64,000 nucleotides of DNA, taken from NCBI RefSeq assembly GCF_007830055.1, contig NZ_VLLE01000003.1:992001-1056000 (forward strand), in the 5' to 3' direction. This DNA comes from Lacibacter cauensis (lineage in GTDB: Bacteria; Bacteroidota; Bacteroidia; Chitinophagales; Chitinophagaceae). The notes under the pieces were generated by a model. It saw only the letters and a list, made by a program, of their open reading frames with translations, was not told where the DNA came from and made no database searches. This document shows, one piece after another, positions 51,906 through 61,819 of this stretch; the stretch's first letter is position 1, and every line of letters starts with the position of its first letter. The position numbers were made by a program, and so were the translations under genes.

Positions 51906-52644
51906 CAAGCTTTTTCAGTTTCTTGAAGTCAAGATCCAGCACTTCATAGTTCCTGTCGTTGGGCCAGTAGTAATGCCACCATTCTGTTTCCAATGCAGAA
52001 AAACCATGTTTCAGCATTATGTCTTTTAACAATTTCCTGTTTTGTAATACAGTTGTGTTTAATTGTGTAAACGAATGATGTGCTGTATCACTAAAATTAT
52101 CAAAGTCTGTTCCCATATTTAATTCAATACCTGTTTTCAAATCAATGATGGTTAAATCAACTGCCAGCCCACGGTTGTGCCCGCTTCCCTTTGAAGGATT
52201 TGCAACATAGCGTTCGTCTTTGATCAACTCCCAGAATTTTACGGTAACAGAATAAGGACGGTAGGCATCAAAAATTTTCAGACCATATCCTTTTTGTTTC
52301 AATTCTTCCTGCACCTGTTGCAAGGCGTTGGCAGCAGGCAAGCGCAAAAAGGTATATGTGGTTGTTACCGGGTACAGCGGTAGTTTTACGAAATTGTTTA
52401 CAGTAGCATAACGTAAATCGTAAACTAAACCCGGCATTTTTGTTTTTAATTCAACCATTTGTTTATGGTTGTCTTTTTTTAACGTATGCTTGTAACTTTT
52501 TTCCGATGCAATGTAGCGAACACCATACGAACTTGTTACAGTTGTCTGTGCTTCAGCTTTCGTTGTGCTGCTTAAAAAAAAGCAGATCAGTCCGATTGCT
52601 ATGTGCAACCGTTTTGTTATTTTAATTATCTGAAAAACAACCAT
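51898..52644 (-). CDS. D-alanyl-D-alanine dipeptidase (VanX/DdpX, M15D)
   Basis: 248 residues with a hydrophobic N-terminal export signal (IAIGLICFFLSSTTKAEAQ). The zinc site of the M15D family is in SKGSGHNRGLAVDLTI (H and D ligands) and ETEWWHYYW (Glu base and His ligand). The family splits D-Ala-D-Ala; with a signal peptide it would act on released cell-wall dipeptide outside the cytoplasm. Divergent from the L,D-transpeptidase gene, 42 bp apart. Confidence 0.88.
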   Translation of the reverse strand: MVVFQIIKITKRLHIAIGLICFFLSSTTKAEAQTTVTSSYGVRYIASEKSYKHTLKKDNHKQMVELKTKMPGLVYDLRYATVNNFVKLPLYPVTTTYTFLRLPAANALQQVQEELKQKGYGLKIFDAYRPYSVTVKFWELIKDERYVANPSKGSGHNRGLAVDLTIIDLKTGIELNMGTDFDNFSDTAHHSFTQLNTTVLQNRKLLKDIMLKHGFSALETEWWHYYWPNDRNYEVLDLDFKKLKKLAN

Positions 52645-52686
52645 TGCTTAACCGATTGGTAATGGAAGAATAAATGTAATAAATAC

Positions 52687-54384
52687 ATGAGAAAAGCATT
52701 CGATCCCTGGTTTTATTGTTTAGGCATCTGTCTACTCGTTTTCTGTTATTCCTGTACGGAGGGGAAGCCGGGAGAGATAAAAGATATTGTTGAGGAGCCG
52801 GCACAAATGAACCAGCGGGTTGAAACAAATATCAACGAATATCTTTCTGCAATCGGGGATAAAGGTGAGCTTGACGATACGACGACGTTTGTCTTAATTG
52901 CTGATGTTAAAAAGTATTATTCCGAAACAGATTATAAAGCTTTATGGTGCAGCAATGAAGCTTTTTTACCGGCAGCCGATTCGTTGATGTTGTTTATTAA
53001 AGAATCGAAGCGGTATGGTTTATTTCCCAATCAATACCACAATGGGGTAATGCAAACTTTGGCTGATCGTTTTGCTGCCGATACTGCTTCAACAGGCGAT
53101 CGGAGAGATGCTGGCTTATGGTCGAAAGCGGATGTGTTGTTAACAGATGCTTTTTTTGCTATAGCTAAGCACTTATACATCGGACGTTTAAAGCCTGATA
53201 GTTTGTCGGCCAGAACCGATTCGTTAATAACAGATGGTTTTTATACATCGCTTATTCAACAGGTAAAAGAAGGCAAACAGCTTTCGGGCATATTGCAGGC
53301 TCTAGAACCAAAGCATAAAGGTTATGTGGATTTGAAAAATGGTCTTCAATCGTTTCTTGATAGTGCCGATTTCCAGCATAAGTTTACTTATGTTTCTTAT
53401 CCTTACAAAGATTCATTAGAGTTTGTACAATCACTTACCAAACGTTTACAGGAAGAGGGTATGCTGAGCTGGCAGATAAAAGAAGTTGACAGTATTCAGT
53501 TAAAAGATGCATTGATCAAACTGCAGAAAAATAAAAAGCTTACTGTAGATGGCAGGTTTGGTGCGCAGGTAGTACGCTATCTGAACAATACCGATGAGGA
53601 AAAATTCAAACGCATTGCCATTAACCTCGACCGTTATAAATTGTTACCTGCAGAAATGCCCGAACGTTACATTTGGGTAAACCTGCCTGCTTATCAATTA
53701 CAGTTGTGGGATCAGGACACACTTCGTCTTGAAAGCAGAGTGGTGGTAGGTAAACCAATCACCCGTACACCTTTGCTTACAAGCCGCATTAGCGATATGG
53801 TTGTTTATCCGCAATGGACGATTCCCAACAGCATCATCATGAAAGAAATTGTGCCGGCTTTGCGTAAGAATCCCGGTTACCTTGCAAAGAAAGGTTACTC
53901 GTTGATGACCTGGGAGGGTGAGGAGGTTGATCCGTATACAATTGATTGGACGAAGTACAAAAAAGGAATACCGTTTCGTATTGTGCAGGGTAGTGGCGAT
54001 GATAATGCTTTAGGAATTATGAAGTTTAATTTTCCGAATAAGTATTCGGTTTACCTGCACGACACCAATCAACGCTATTTATTTAAAAACGATAAGCGGG
54101 CATTAAGTCATGGTTGTGTGCGTGTACAGGAGTGGGAGAAGCTCACTTATTATATTTCCGGTTTAGACAGTATGAATTACGAGTTCGATGCGTCAAGAGT
54201 TGAGAGCGATTCGATTCGTGTGTGGCTCGACAGAAAAGAAAAACATGTGGTAAAAGTAAAAAGTAAACTGCCGGTTTATTTCCGTTATTTTACCGTAGCA
54301 GTTAAACATGGCAGACTTGTTTTTTTTGAAGACATCTATAACGAAGACAAAATAGCTCGTGAAGCTTATTTCTCAACAAAATAA
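52687..54384 (+). CDS. L,D-transpeptidase lipoprotein (YcbB-like)
   Basis: 565 residues. Lipoprotein-type signal (CLGICLLVFCYSC). A long N-terminal scaffold holds a peptidoglycan-binding-like helix region (VDGRFGAQVVRYLNNTDEEKFKRIAINLDRYKLLP) before the YkuD catalytic domain (IWVNLPAYQLQLWDQD) with the nucleophile C477 in ALSHGCVRVQEW. This layout is that of E. coli YcbB/LdtD. It would form 3-3 crosslinks in the periplasm. Next gene starts 6 bp later. Confidence 0.92.
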   Translation: MRKAFDPWFYCLGICLLVFCYSCTEGKPGEIKDIVEEPAQMNQRVETNINEYLSAIGDKGELDDTTTFVLIADVKKYYSETDYKALWCSNEAFLPAADSLMLFIKESKRYGLFPNQYHNGVMQTLADRFAADTASTGDRRDAGLWSKADVLLTDAFFAIAKHLYIGRLKPDSLSARTDSLITDGFYTSLIQQVKEGKQLSGILQALEPKHKGYVDLKNGLQSFLDSADFQHKFTYVSYPYKDSLEFVQSLTKRLQEEGMLSWQIKEVDSIQLKDALIKLQKNKKLTVDGRFGAQVVRYLNNTDEEKFKRIAINLDRYKLLPAEMPERYIWVNLPAYQLQLWDQDTLRLESRVVVGKPITRTPLLTSRISDMVVYPQWTIPNSIIMKEIVPALRKNPGYLAKKGYSLMTWEGEEVDPYTIDWTKYKKGIPFRIVQGSGDDNALGIMKFNFPNKYSVYLHDTNQRYLFKNDKRALSHGCVRVQEWEKLTYYISGLDSMNYEFDASRVESDSIRVWLDRKEKHVVKVKSKLPVYFRYFTVAVKHGRLVFFEDIYNEDKIAREAYFSTK

Positions 54385-54390
54385 CGATTG

Positions 54391-54807
54391 ATGCCAAAAT
54401 CTCTTTTACTGTCGGGTTTGTTGTTCTTGTTTATACAGGTGGCAGCAATTGCACAGCAAGACAGCTCCAAGCCCACCAAAAAAGCGACAGGTAAGTCAAA
54501 AATTCAATACGGTCTTGCCAGCTTTTACTCCAATAAATTTAATGGGCGTAAAACCTCAAGCGGCGAAATTTTCAGTCAACAGAAGCTCACGGCTGCGCAT
54601 AATACTCTTGCCCTGGGAACCTATGTACGGGTAACCAATTTGCGCAACGGTAAAACTGTTGTTGTCAAAATCAACGACCGCCTGCATCATCGCAATAAAC
54701 GGGTTATTGATCTGTCAAGGGCTGCTGCTACCAAGCTTGGGTTTATTAAAAGCGGGCTTACACGGGTTAAAATTGAAGTGCTGGGTAAAAAGCCTGTTTC
54801 CCGTTAA
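54391..54807 (+). CDS. RlpA-family septal ring lytic transglycosylase-like protein
   Basis: 138 residues from the ATG at 54391. Signal peptide (MPKSLLLSGLLFLFIQVAAIAQ), a lysine-rich linker, and a double-psi beta-barrel RlpA domain (YGLASFYSNKFNGRKTSSGEIFSQQKLTAAHNTLALGTYV, then VVKINDRLHHRNKRVIDLSRAAATKLG, with the catalytic Asp). No SPOR domain. RlpA cleaves denuded glycan strands in some bacteria. Directly behind the L,D-transpeptidase, so a wall-remodelling pair. Confidence 0.88.
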   Translation: MPKSLLLSGLLFLFIQVAAIAQQDSSKPTKKATGKSKIQYGLASFYSNKFNGRKTSSGEIFSQQKLTAAHNTLALGTYVRVTNLRNGKTVVVKINDRLHHRNKRVIDLSRAAATKLGFIKSGLTRVKIEVLGKKPVSR

Positions 54808-54897
54808 GTTTTTAAGAAGACACACTTTTGTGAGTTAATTTATTTTATCGGTATGCTACCTACCGTTATTTTTGCTCAATCCAAAACAATTGATATT

Positions 54898-56229
54898 ATG
54901 AAAAAATTGCTTTTATTGCTTTTTGTCATCGGCGGTTGTTCAGCTGCTTTTGCACAAAAAACGGATCTTAAGAAACAGCCTTCTATCGGGTTTCAGTTTA
55001 CTCTTTTTGATTTTAAAACAGGTGTAGATATTCAAAACAGGGGGCTTGCTCCGGTTTTAAGAGACAAACAATACAGTAAAGTTAATAGGATGAGCCCTGG
55101 TGTAACGCTTAACTACATGCAAGGGATTACCAATCAAATTGATTTCATGGGCCGTTTAGGTACTTCTTTTTTTCCCTATCCTACCCGGAGCGTACAGCCT
55201 GGATCTGGAGATAATTTGTATTTGGAACTCGATGCAAATCTTAACGTGAAACTTTTGCCAGATAACTATGTTGTAGTTCCATATGTACAAGCCGGCATTG
55301 GTGCTGCAAAAGAAAGAACAAACTTTATGGCATACATGCCACTGGGTCTTGGCTTACAGTTTCGTTTTGCAGATTTTGCTTTTTTACAATTAAACACAGG
55401 TTATCGTATACCTGTAACTTCAAAAGGAAACTATGGCCTTGTTCATTCATTTGGTTTTAGTGTGCCATTGAAGGAGCGCCAGGTAGCTCCGCCTCCGCCA
55501 CCTCCTGCCCCGGAACCACCAAAAGATAAAGATGGTGATGGCGTGTTAGATGTGGATGATGCTTGTCCTGATGTGGCTGGTGTAGCTGCTTTACGTGGTT
55601 GCCCCGATACTGATAAAGATGGTATTGCAGATAAAGATGATAAGTGCGTAGATGTTGCAGGTGTAGCCCGTTATAATGGTTGTCCTGTTCCTGATAGCGA
55701 CAAAGACGGCATCAACGATGAAGAAGACAAATGTCCGCAGCAGGCAGGTGTAGCCCGCTACAATGGTTGCCCTGTTCCTGATAGCGATAAGGATGGTGTA
55801 AATGATGAGGAAGATAAATGTCCTTCTGTTGCAGGTATTGCTGCAAACGCAGGTTGCCCCGAAGTAAAAGAAGAAATTAAAACAAAGGTTGAATTTGCAG
55901 CCCGTAATATTTTCTTTACAACAGGTAACTATCAGTTAGCGAAGAAATCATATGCTCCGTTAAACGAAGTAGCGAAGATTTTGAAAGAAAACCCTACTCT
56001 TCAGTTAGATGTGGAAGGGCATACCGATAACACCGGTGACGCTGCTAAAAACCAAACATTGTCTGAAAACCGTGCTGCTGCCGTAAAAGCTTACCTGGTA
56101 GCACAAGGTATTGATAAAAGCCGTTTAACATCGGCAGGTTATGGTCAGGATCGTCCGGTTGCTGATAATAAAACAGCAGCAGGCAAAGCTCAAAACCGCC
56201 GTGTAGAACTGAAACTGAGAAGCTATTAA
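54898..56229 (+). CDS. OmpA-family protein with thrombospondin type 3 repeats
   Basis: 443 residues from the ATG at 54898 (clean signal peptide MKKLLLLLFVIGGCSAAFAQ; an earlier in-frame codon at 54853 gives an extra stretch). An N-terminal eight-stranded-like barrel (20-200), a Pro-rich hinge, three calcium-binding TSP type 3 repeats (DKDGDGVLDVDDACP, DKDGIADKDDKC, DSDKDGINDEEDKCP and DSDKDGVNDEEDKC), then an OmpA C-terminal domain that binds peptidoglycan (VEGHTDNTGDAAKNQTLSENRAAAVKAYL). Anchors the outer membrane to the wall. A strong terminator follows. Confidence 0.92.
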   Translation: MKKLLLLLFVIGGCSAAFAQKTDLKKQPSIGFQFTLFDFKTGVDIQNRGLAPVLRDKQYSKVNRMSPGVTLNYMQGITNQIDFMGRLGTSFFPYPTRSVQPGSGDNLYLELDANLNVKLLPDNYVVVPYVQAGIGAAKERTNFMAYMPLGLGLQFRFADFAFLQLNTGYRIPVTSKGNYGLVHSFGFSVPLKERQVAPPPPPPAPEPPKDKDGDGVLDVDDACPDVAGVAALRGCPDTDKDGIADKDDKCVDVAGVARYNGCPVPDSDKDGINDEEDKCPQQAGVARYNGCPVPDSDKDGVNDEEDKCPSVAGIAANAGCPEVKEEIKTKVEFAARNIFFTTGNYQLAKKSYAPLNEVAKILKENPTLQLDVEGHTDNTGDAAKNQTLSENRAAAVKAYLVAQGIDKSRLTSAGYGQDRPVADNKTAAGKAQNRRVELKLRSY

Positions 56230-56248
56230 TTGCAATAGAATCAATCGA

Positions 56249-56278
56249 AAAAATCTCCCGTACAACGGGAGATTTTTT
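56249..56278 (+). terminator. rho-independent terminator after the OmpA gene
   Basis: ATCTCCCGT, loop ACA, ACGGGAGAT with A and T7 flanks. Confidence 0.92.
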
Positions 56279-56339
56279 TATGCCCTGCCGTTAACAAGTT
56301 TTATCTTCGCCCACTTACAAAACAAGCGCAACTACATAT

Positions 56340-57344
56340 ATGAGTACTACAAAAGAGATAGTGATGAGTGGCCTCCGGCCCACCGGTTATCTGCATTTGG
56401 GCAACTATTTCGGAGCAATGAGGAATTATGTAAAAATGCAGAACGAGTATGAGTGTTATTTCATGGTTGCTGATTGGCATTCACTCACCACGCATCCCGA
56501 TACCAAAGAATTGAAGGAAAACGTACGACGTGTATTTGCTGAAAACATAGCATGTGGATTAGATCCGGAAAAAGTAGCGTTCTATTGTCAGAGTCATGTG
56601 TATGAAACGGCAGAATTGTATTTGTATTTAAACATGCTGGCCTATAAAGGTGAGCTGGAAAAAACCACAACGTTTAAAGATAAGGTTCGTCAGCACCCCG
56701 AAAACGTAAACGCTGGCTTGTTAACCTATCCTGTATTACAAGCCGCAGACATTATTCTGCATCGTGCAAAGTATGTACCTGTTGGTAAAGATCAGGAGCA
56801 ACATTTGGAAATGGCCCGCAATTTCGCCAACCGTTTCAATCATCGTTATGGCGATGTGTTTCCCGAACCATTGGCTTTTAATTTCGGTGGTGAGTTGGTG
56901 AAAGTGCCAAGCCTTGATGGTACAGGCAAAATGAGTAAGAGCGAAAACCAGAATGCCACGATTTATCTGGCAGATGATGATGACCTCATCCGCAAAAAAA
57001 TTATGAAGGCGAAAACAGATGCGGGGCCAACAGAACCCAACTCTGTAAAGCCGGATTACATTGAAAATATCTTTCAGCTCATGCGCCTGGTAAGTACGCC
57101 CGATACAGTACAGAAGTTTGAGGATGATTTCAACAATTGCGTTATCCGCTATGGCGATATGAAAAAGCAGTTAGGGGAGGATATGGCAAAGTTTGTGGCA
57201 CCTATTCGTGAAAAAGCAGCTGCCATTCAGGCCGATGATGCGTACCTGAAGAACGTGATGTTGCAGGGTGCTGAAAAAGCCCGGATCAGTGCACACAAAA
57301 CCATTGAATTGGTAAGGGATGCAATGGGATTGAATTATTACTAA
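56340..57344 (+). CDS. trpS: tryptophanyl-tRNA synthetase
   Basis: 334 residues, the usual bacterial TrpRS length. Class I motifs: the HIGH-like TGYLHLGNYFGAM and GKMSKSENQ (KMSKS). LSGLRPT at the start, LQAADIILH and PVGKDQEQHLEMARNFA are family landmarks. It charges tRNA-Trp in the cytoplasm. Upstream a TATCTTCG (-7-like) sequence lies about 30 bp before the start. Confidence 0.96.
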   Translation: MSTTKEIVMSGLRPTGYLHLGNYFGAMRNYVKMQNEYECYFMVADWHSLTTHPDTKELKENVRRVFAENIACGLDPEKVAFYCQSHVYETAELYLYLNMLAYKGELEKTTTFKDKVRQHPENVNAGLLTYPVLQAADIILHRAKYVPVGKDQEQHLEMARNFANRFNHRYGDVFPEPLAFNFGGELVKVPSLDGTGKMSKSENQNATIYLADDDDLIRKKIMKAKTDAGPTEPNSVKPDYIENIFQLMRLVSTPDTVQKFEDDFNNCVIRYGDMKKQLGEDMAKFVAPIREKAAAIQADDAYLKNVMLQGAEKARISAHKTIELVRDAMGLNYY

Positions 57345-57439
57345 AAAACCCAAATTCCGAAAACCAAAATCCAAAAAGATTATCTACATTGAACATTCTT
57401 GGATTTTGTTGATTGTTTTTTTGGCATTTAAAAAAGTTT

Positions 57440-58075
57440 ATGGCGAAAAGTAAAAAACCAAAGCACGTGGCAATTGCCGGCAACATTGGAGCCGGTAAAA
57501 CAACTTTAACGGAAATGCTGGCAAAGCATTACAAATGGATTCCGCAGTTTGAAGATGTGGACCATAATCCTTACCTCAACGATTTCTATGAGGATATGCC
57601 AAGGTGGAGTTTTAATCTGCAGATCTACTTTTTGAATAACCGTTTGAACCAGGTGCTGGAAATTCAGCGTGGTACAGAAACCGTGATTCAGGATCGTACC
57701 ATTTTTGAAGATGCCAATATTTTTGCACCGAATCTGCACGACATGGGTTTAATGGGCAAACGTGATTTTGATAATTACTATTCGTTTTTCTCTACACTTA
57801 AAACAATGGTATCGCCACCCGACCTGTTAATTTATCTGAAAGCATCGGTACCAACACTGGTAGCTCAAATACAAAAGCGTGGTCGTGAATATGAAGAAAA
57901 TATCCGTCTCGATTACTTGAAAAAGTTAAACGAGTATTACAACAAGTGGATTGATAATTACAAAGAAGGAGGGTTGCTGGTGATTGATGTAGACCATAAT
58001 AAGTTTGCTGAAAATGAAGAGCATTTTGGCGAGATCATTAATAAAATTGATTCGCAGTTGTACGGCTTATTCTAA
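57440..58075 (+). CDS. deoxynucleoside kinase
   Basis: 211 residues from the ATG at 57440 (an earlier TTG at 57413 is less likely). P-loop IAGNIGAGKTTL, then the DRTIFEDANIF motif with the catalytic Glu/Arg and the LID region RGREYEENI. Resembles bacterial deoxyadenosine/deoxyguanosine kinase family members, which salvage deoxynucleosides. Base specificity is not clear from sequence. Confidence 0.88.
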   Translation: MAKSKKPKHVAIAGNIGAGKTTLTEMLAKHYKWIPQFEDVDHNPYLNDFYEDMPRWSFNLQIYFLNNRLNQVLEIQRGTETVIQDRTIFEDANIFAPNLHDMGLMGKRDFDNYYSFFSTLKTMVSPPDLLIYLKASVPTLVAQIQKRGREYEENIRLDYLKKLNEYYNKWIDNYKEGGLLVIDVDHNKFAENEEHFGEIINKIDSQLYGLF

Positions 58076-58096
58076 CACAAAAAAATCAGTTGCACA

Positions 58097-58504
58097 TTGC
58101 ATAACATCGAACAGGAAAGTAAAAACAGCTTTTGTTTTTATGCCGGTTTATTTGGCGTACTGATGTCGGCTGTTTCTTTGTTTCAGATGTTTGCAGTAGG
58201 TTCTGAAAACTGGCTGGCTTTTGCAGTAATGTTTGTGGAACTGATCAGTATCACAGCCTTCTCTTTTTTAATGGCGAAAAGCCGCTTTACATTACCCCTG
58301 TTGTTCAGTAGCACTGTATTGGTGTTGTTGATGAACATCCTGTTTATTCTTACACTTTCCTTTTCGTTAATCATCGTTTTCCTGTTAATTTATTCCATCG
58401 TCATTCTTTCCATCTTTTGGGCAAATGGGTATACAACATACCTGAAGCAGCGGTATGCGTATAAAAAGAAAGAAGAACTTGAGTGGCAAAATAAATTCTC
58501 TTAA
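58097..58504 (+). CDS. small integral membrane protein, unknown
   Basis: 135 residues from a TTG at 58097; no ATG gives a complete first helix. About four transmembrane helices (FYAGLFGVLMSAVSLFQMFAV, WLAFAVMFVELISITAFSFLM, LPLLFSSTVLVLLMNILFIL, LSFSLIIVFLLIYSIVILS), and a basic C-terminal tail. No family recognised. Follows the kinase by 21 bp and is closed by a bidirectional terminator. Confidence 0.55.
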   Translation: MHNIEQESKNSFCFYAGLFGVLMSAVSLFQMFAVGSENWLAFAVMFVELISITAFSFLMAKSRFTLPLLFSSTVLVLLMNILFILTLSFSLIIVFLLIYSIVILSIFWANGYTTYLKQRYAYKKKEELEWQNKFS

Positions 58505-58511
58505 TAAAAAT

Positions 58512-58538
58512 AAACCCCGCCAGGAATAGCGGGGTTTG
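58512..58538. terminator. bidirectional terminator between the membrane gene and pckA
   Basis: AAACCCCGC, 8-nt loop, GCGGGGTTT. The genes on both sides converge on it. Confidence 0.85.
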
Positions 58539-58566
58539 TTCTTAGCAAACAATCGATTACGACCAC

Positions 58567-60171
58567 TTACACTTGCGGTGATGCAGCAAGAATATCTGCA
58601 CTGCAGCCGGAAGCATATTTTTTAAAATTCGTTGTAAACTGCTCTGCCAATGCAATGGCTTTTGCATCGTAGGCAGCCTTATCGTTCCAGGTATTACGTG
58701 GGTTCAAAATTTCAGCAGGTATGCCTTCACAAGCTGTTGGTATAGCCAGGTTAAACACCGGCATCGTTTCATACGCAACATCATTCAGCTTGCCGTTTAA
58801 TGCAGCTGTAATTAATGCACGTGTGTACGAAAGTTTAATACGGTTACCAACGCCATAACAACCGCCTGTCCAGCCGGTGTTAACCAGCCACACATGTACA
58901 TTGTGCGCATTCATTTTTTTGCCCAACAGCTCTGCATATTTTGCAGGATGCAATGGTAAAAACGGAGCACCAAAACATGCACTGAAAGTAGACTTTGGTT
59001 CAGTAACACCTGCCTCCGTACCCGCTACTTTAGCAGTATAACCGCTGATGAACTGGTACATCGCCTGTTCTTTTGTAAGCCTGGCAATAGGAGGCAGTAC
59101 ACCTGTAGCATCGCAGGTAAGGAAGAAGATATTTTTGGGTAAACCACCAACGGCTGGTTCCAGTGCATTGCTGATGTAATGCAGCGGATAACTTACCCTT
59201 GTGTTTTCAGTAATGGAACTGTTGGTGAAATCAATTTCATTGCTTCCATCAAAGAAACCAACATTTTCTACCAATGCACCGGGCTTAATGGCATGGAAAA
59301 TTTCTGGCTCTTTTTCTTCTGTAAGATCAATGCACTTTGCATAACATCCACCTTCGAAGTTGAAAACAGCATCATGATCCCATCCATGTTCATCATCGCC
59401 AATTAATTTACGTGCAGGATCAGCACTCAATGTTGTTTTACCGGTACCGCTTAATCCAAAGAAAACCGCTACATCGCCTGCTGCACCAACATTGGCACTG
59501 CAGTGCATACTCAGCACATTCTTTTGTTGCGGCAACAAATAATTCAATACGGTAAAAATGCCTTTCTTCATTTCGCCGGTATAACCCGTTCCTCCAATCA
59601 AAATCATTTTGTGCGTAAAACTCACAACGGCAAAATTGCTGTTGCGCACGCCATCGGTTTCCGGGTTGGCAAAAAAGGAAGGAGCCTGTATAATATGCCA
59701 ATCGGGTTCAAAGCTTTCCAGTTCTTCATCGGTTGGGCGTAAAAACAAATTATAAGCAAACAGATTACTCCAGGCATTTTCGTTTACTACACGAATGTTC
59801 AAGCGATAATTTTTATCGGCACACACATACGAATCACGCACCCATATTTCCTCTTTCGTACCTAAATAATCCATCATCTTTTTGTAGAGGATATGGAAAT
59901 ATTTTTCGTCGATAGGGTTGTTGAAATCGTTCCAATGCACCGTGTCTTTTGTAAGGGCATCCTGTACAATGAATTTGTCTTTAGGGGAGCGACCTGTAAA
60001 TTTTCCCGTATGAATACAAAGAGCCCCGGTGTTGTTTAATTGTCCCTGGCCTCTGTTTACGGTTTGCTCGGTCAGTTCATCAGCGCTAAGCTGGTAATGG
60101 ATATTGCTGGATAATGTAAGCCCGAGCTTCAGCAATTTTTGCTCAGGTAAGAATACACTTGGTATCGACAT
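58567..60171 (-). CDS. pckA: phosphoenolpyruvate carboxykinase (ATP)
   Basis: 534 residues from the ATG at 60171. The P-loop kinase-1a motif is FFGLSGTGKTTLSADP, the kinase-2/metal site GDDEHGWDHDAVFNFEGGCYAK, and RVSYPLHYISNA plus TGWTGG are family signatures. It makes phosphoenolpyruvate from oxaloacetate in gluconeogenesis. Growth on amino acids such as hydroxyproline (which ends at 2-oxoglutarate) would need this step. Divergent from pepP across 291 bp of AT-rich DNA. Confidence 0.96.
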   Translation of the reverse strand: MSIPSVFLPEQKLLKLGLTLSSNIHYQLSADELTEQTVNRGQGQLNNTGALCIHTGKFTGRSPKDKFIVQDALTKDTVHWNDFNNPIDEKYFHILYKKMMDYLGTKEEIWVRDSYVCADKNYRLNIRVVNENAWSNLFAYNLFLRPTDEELESFEPDWHIIQAPSFFANPETDGVRNSNFAVVSFTHKMILIGGTGYTGEMKKGIFTVLNYLLPQQKNVLSMHCSANVGAAGDVAVFFGLSGTGKTTLSADPARKLIGDDEHGWDHDAVFNFEGGCYAKCIDLTEEKEPEIFHAIKPGALVENVGFFDGSNEIDFTNSSITENTRVSYPLHYISNALEPAVGGLPKNIFFLTCDATGVLPPIARLTKEQAMYQFISGYTAKVAGTEAGVTEPKSTFSACFGAPFLPLHPAKYAELLGKKMNAHNVHVWLVNTGWTGGCYGVGNRIKLSYTRALITAALNGKLNDVAYETMPVFNLAIPTACEGIPAEILNPRNTWNDKAAYDAKAIALAEQFTTNFKKYASGCSADILAASPQV

Positions 60172-60462
60172 AATCAATAGTTAACGTTATATGGCAGAGC
60201 CAAAATTAAAGGCTTCGAACCTCACAGAAAAATTCCGCAATCGATTCCGTGTTTATTATTTCTAACGATTAGGTGGTTTAGTTAGATAAAATCTAATTAC
60301 TAAATTTTAAAGTGGAGGATATTAAAATATTTCTAACAGGGAATAGAGGATTTATAAATATTCGCCAAACGTGTGTTAGTTTTTAACTTCCTGTGTATTA
60401 ATGACCATTAGAATTGGGCGGCCAAGGCCGATACCTTATTTTGCAGCCCTAATATTTGTTGT

Positions 60463-61752
60463 ATGAAATTTCAACCCGTTAAACCTCAACTCTTCACAAA
60501 AAACCGTGAACGATTTATAAAAGCAATGCTGCCGAACTCAATTGCCATTTTTGTTAGTAACGACGAGTGGCCAATGAATGGTGATGCGTTGCATGCATAC
60601 AAACAAAACAGTGATCTGTACTGGCTTACCGGTGTTATGCAGGAAGATAGTATGGTGATTTTATTTCCTGATAATCCGGATCCGAAATTCAGACAGGTGT
60701 TGGTGCTTGTTCGTCCGAATGAGTTAAAAGAAAAGTGGGATGGTAAACGCCTGCGTGCAAATGAAGCAAGAGAAATTTCGGGTATTCAAACCATTGTTTG
60801 GTTAGATAGTATTGAAGCTTTGCTACAAACATGGGTTCATCTTTCCGATCATATTTATTTAAGCAGCAACGAAAACGACCGTAAAGCTTCGGCTATCCGC
60901 AGCCGTGATTATCGTTTCATTGATGAAATGAAAGAGAAATATCCGCTGCACAGTTTTCAACGTGCTGCAAAAATTATGCGGGAGCTGCGTGCCATTAAAA
61001 CAGCCGATGAAGTGGAGCTGATGAAAAAGGCGATGGATATAACCGATGTTACATTCCGTCGTTTGCTGAAGTTTATTAAGCCGGGTGTATTGGAGAACGA
61101 AATTGAAGCGGAAATCTACCATTCATTTTTATCGCAAGGTTCAACGGGGCCAGCATACGGCAGCATTATTGCCAGCGGCGACAGTGCAAGAACATTACAC
61201 TATGTAAGCAATAACCAAGAGTGTAAAGATGGAGAGTTGGTATTAATGGATTTTGGTGCTGAGTACGGTGGCTACTGTGCCGATCTTACACGTACTGTGC
61301 CTGTAAGCGGTAAGTTTACCAAGCGCCAGAAAGAAGTGTACAATGCCTGTTTGCATTTGCATAAATATGCTGCCGGCATTTTAAAGCCGGGCATTACCAT
61401 TGTTGATTATACCAACAAAGTAGGCGATGAGGCAACCAAACAATTCATCAAAATTGGGTTGATTTCAAAAGCTGATGTGAAGAATGAAGATGCAGAGAAC
61501 AGAGCTTACCGTAAATATCTGTATCATGGTATTTCGCACCATCTTGGTATTGATGTACATGATTTGGGTACAAAAACCCAACCCATTAAAGCAGGTATGG
61601 TATTTACCATTGAACCGGGTATTTATATTGAAGAAGAGCAAATGGGTGTGCGTATTGAAAATAATTTCTGGATCACGAAGAATGGTAACAAAGATCTGAT
61701 GAAGAATATTCCTATTACCGTTGAAGAAATAGAAGCATTGATGACGAAATAA
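60463..61752 (+). CDS. Xaa-Pro aminopeptidase (M24B, aminopeptidase P-like)
   Basis: 429 residues. N-terminal domain (FQPVKPQLFTKNRERFIKAM) and a pita-bread domain with the dinuclear metal ligands: the two aspartates in LMDFGAEYGGYCADLTRTVP, the histidine in GISHHLGIDVHDLG, and the glutamates in FTIEPGIYIEEE and GVRIENNFWIT. It removes the first residue from peptides with proline at position 2, useful for proline- and hydroxyproline-rich peptides. Upstream region 60172-60462 holds no gene. Confidence 0.92.
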   Translation: MKFQPVKPQLFTKNRERFIKAMLPNSIAIFVSNDEWPMNGDALHAYKQNSDLYWLTGVMQEDSMVILFPDNPDPKFRQVLVLVRPNELKEKWDGKRLRANEAREISGIQTIVWLDSIEALLQTWVHLSDHIYLSSNENDRKASAIRSRDYRFIDEMKEKYPLHSFQRAAKIMRELRAIKTADEVELMKKAMDITDVTFRRLLKFIKPGVLENEIEAEIYHSFLSQGSTGPAYGSIIASGDSARTLHYVSNNQECKDGELVLMDFGAEYGGYCADLTRTVPVSGKFTKRQKEVYNACLHLHKYAAGILKPGITIVDYTNKVGDEATKQFIKIGLISKADVKNEDAENRAYRKYLYHGISHHLGIDVHDLGTKTQPIKAGMVFTIEPGIYIEEEQMGVRIENNFWITKNGNKDLMKNIPITVEEIEALMTK

Positions 61753-61819
61753 ATCGGACGATGGTTGACAGTCGACAGACGATAGCTGGTTCTGATTTTT
61801 TAAGTTCTTAAAGAATAGT

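Noticed and set aside
60172-60462. 291-bp gap between pckA and the aminopeptidase gene
   Set aside because: AT-rich, with no ORF and no convincing RNA fold. Probably just two divergent promoters.
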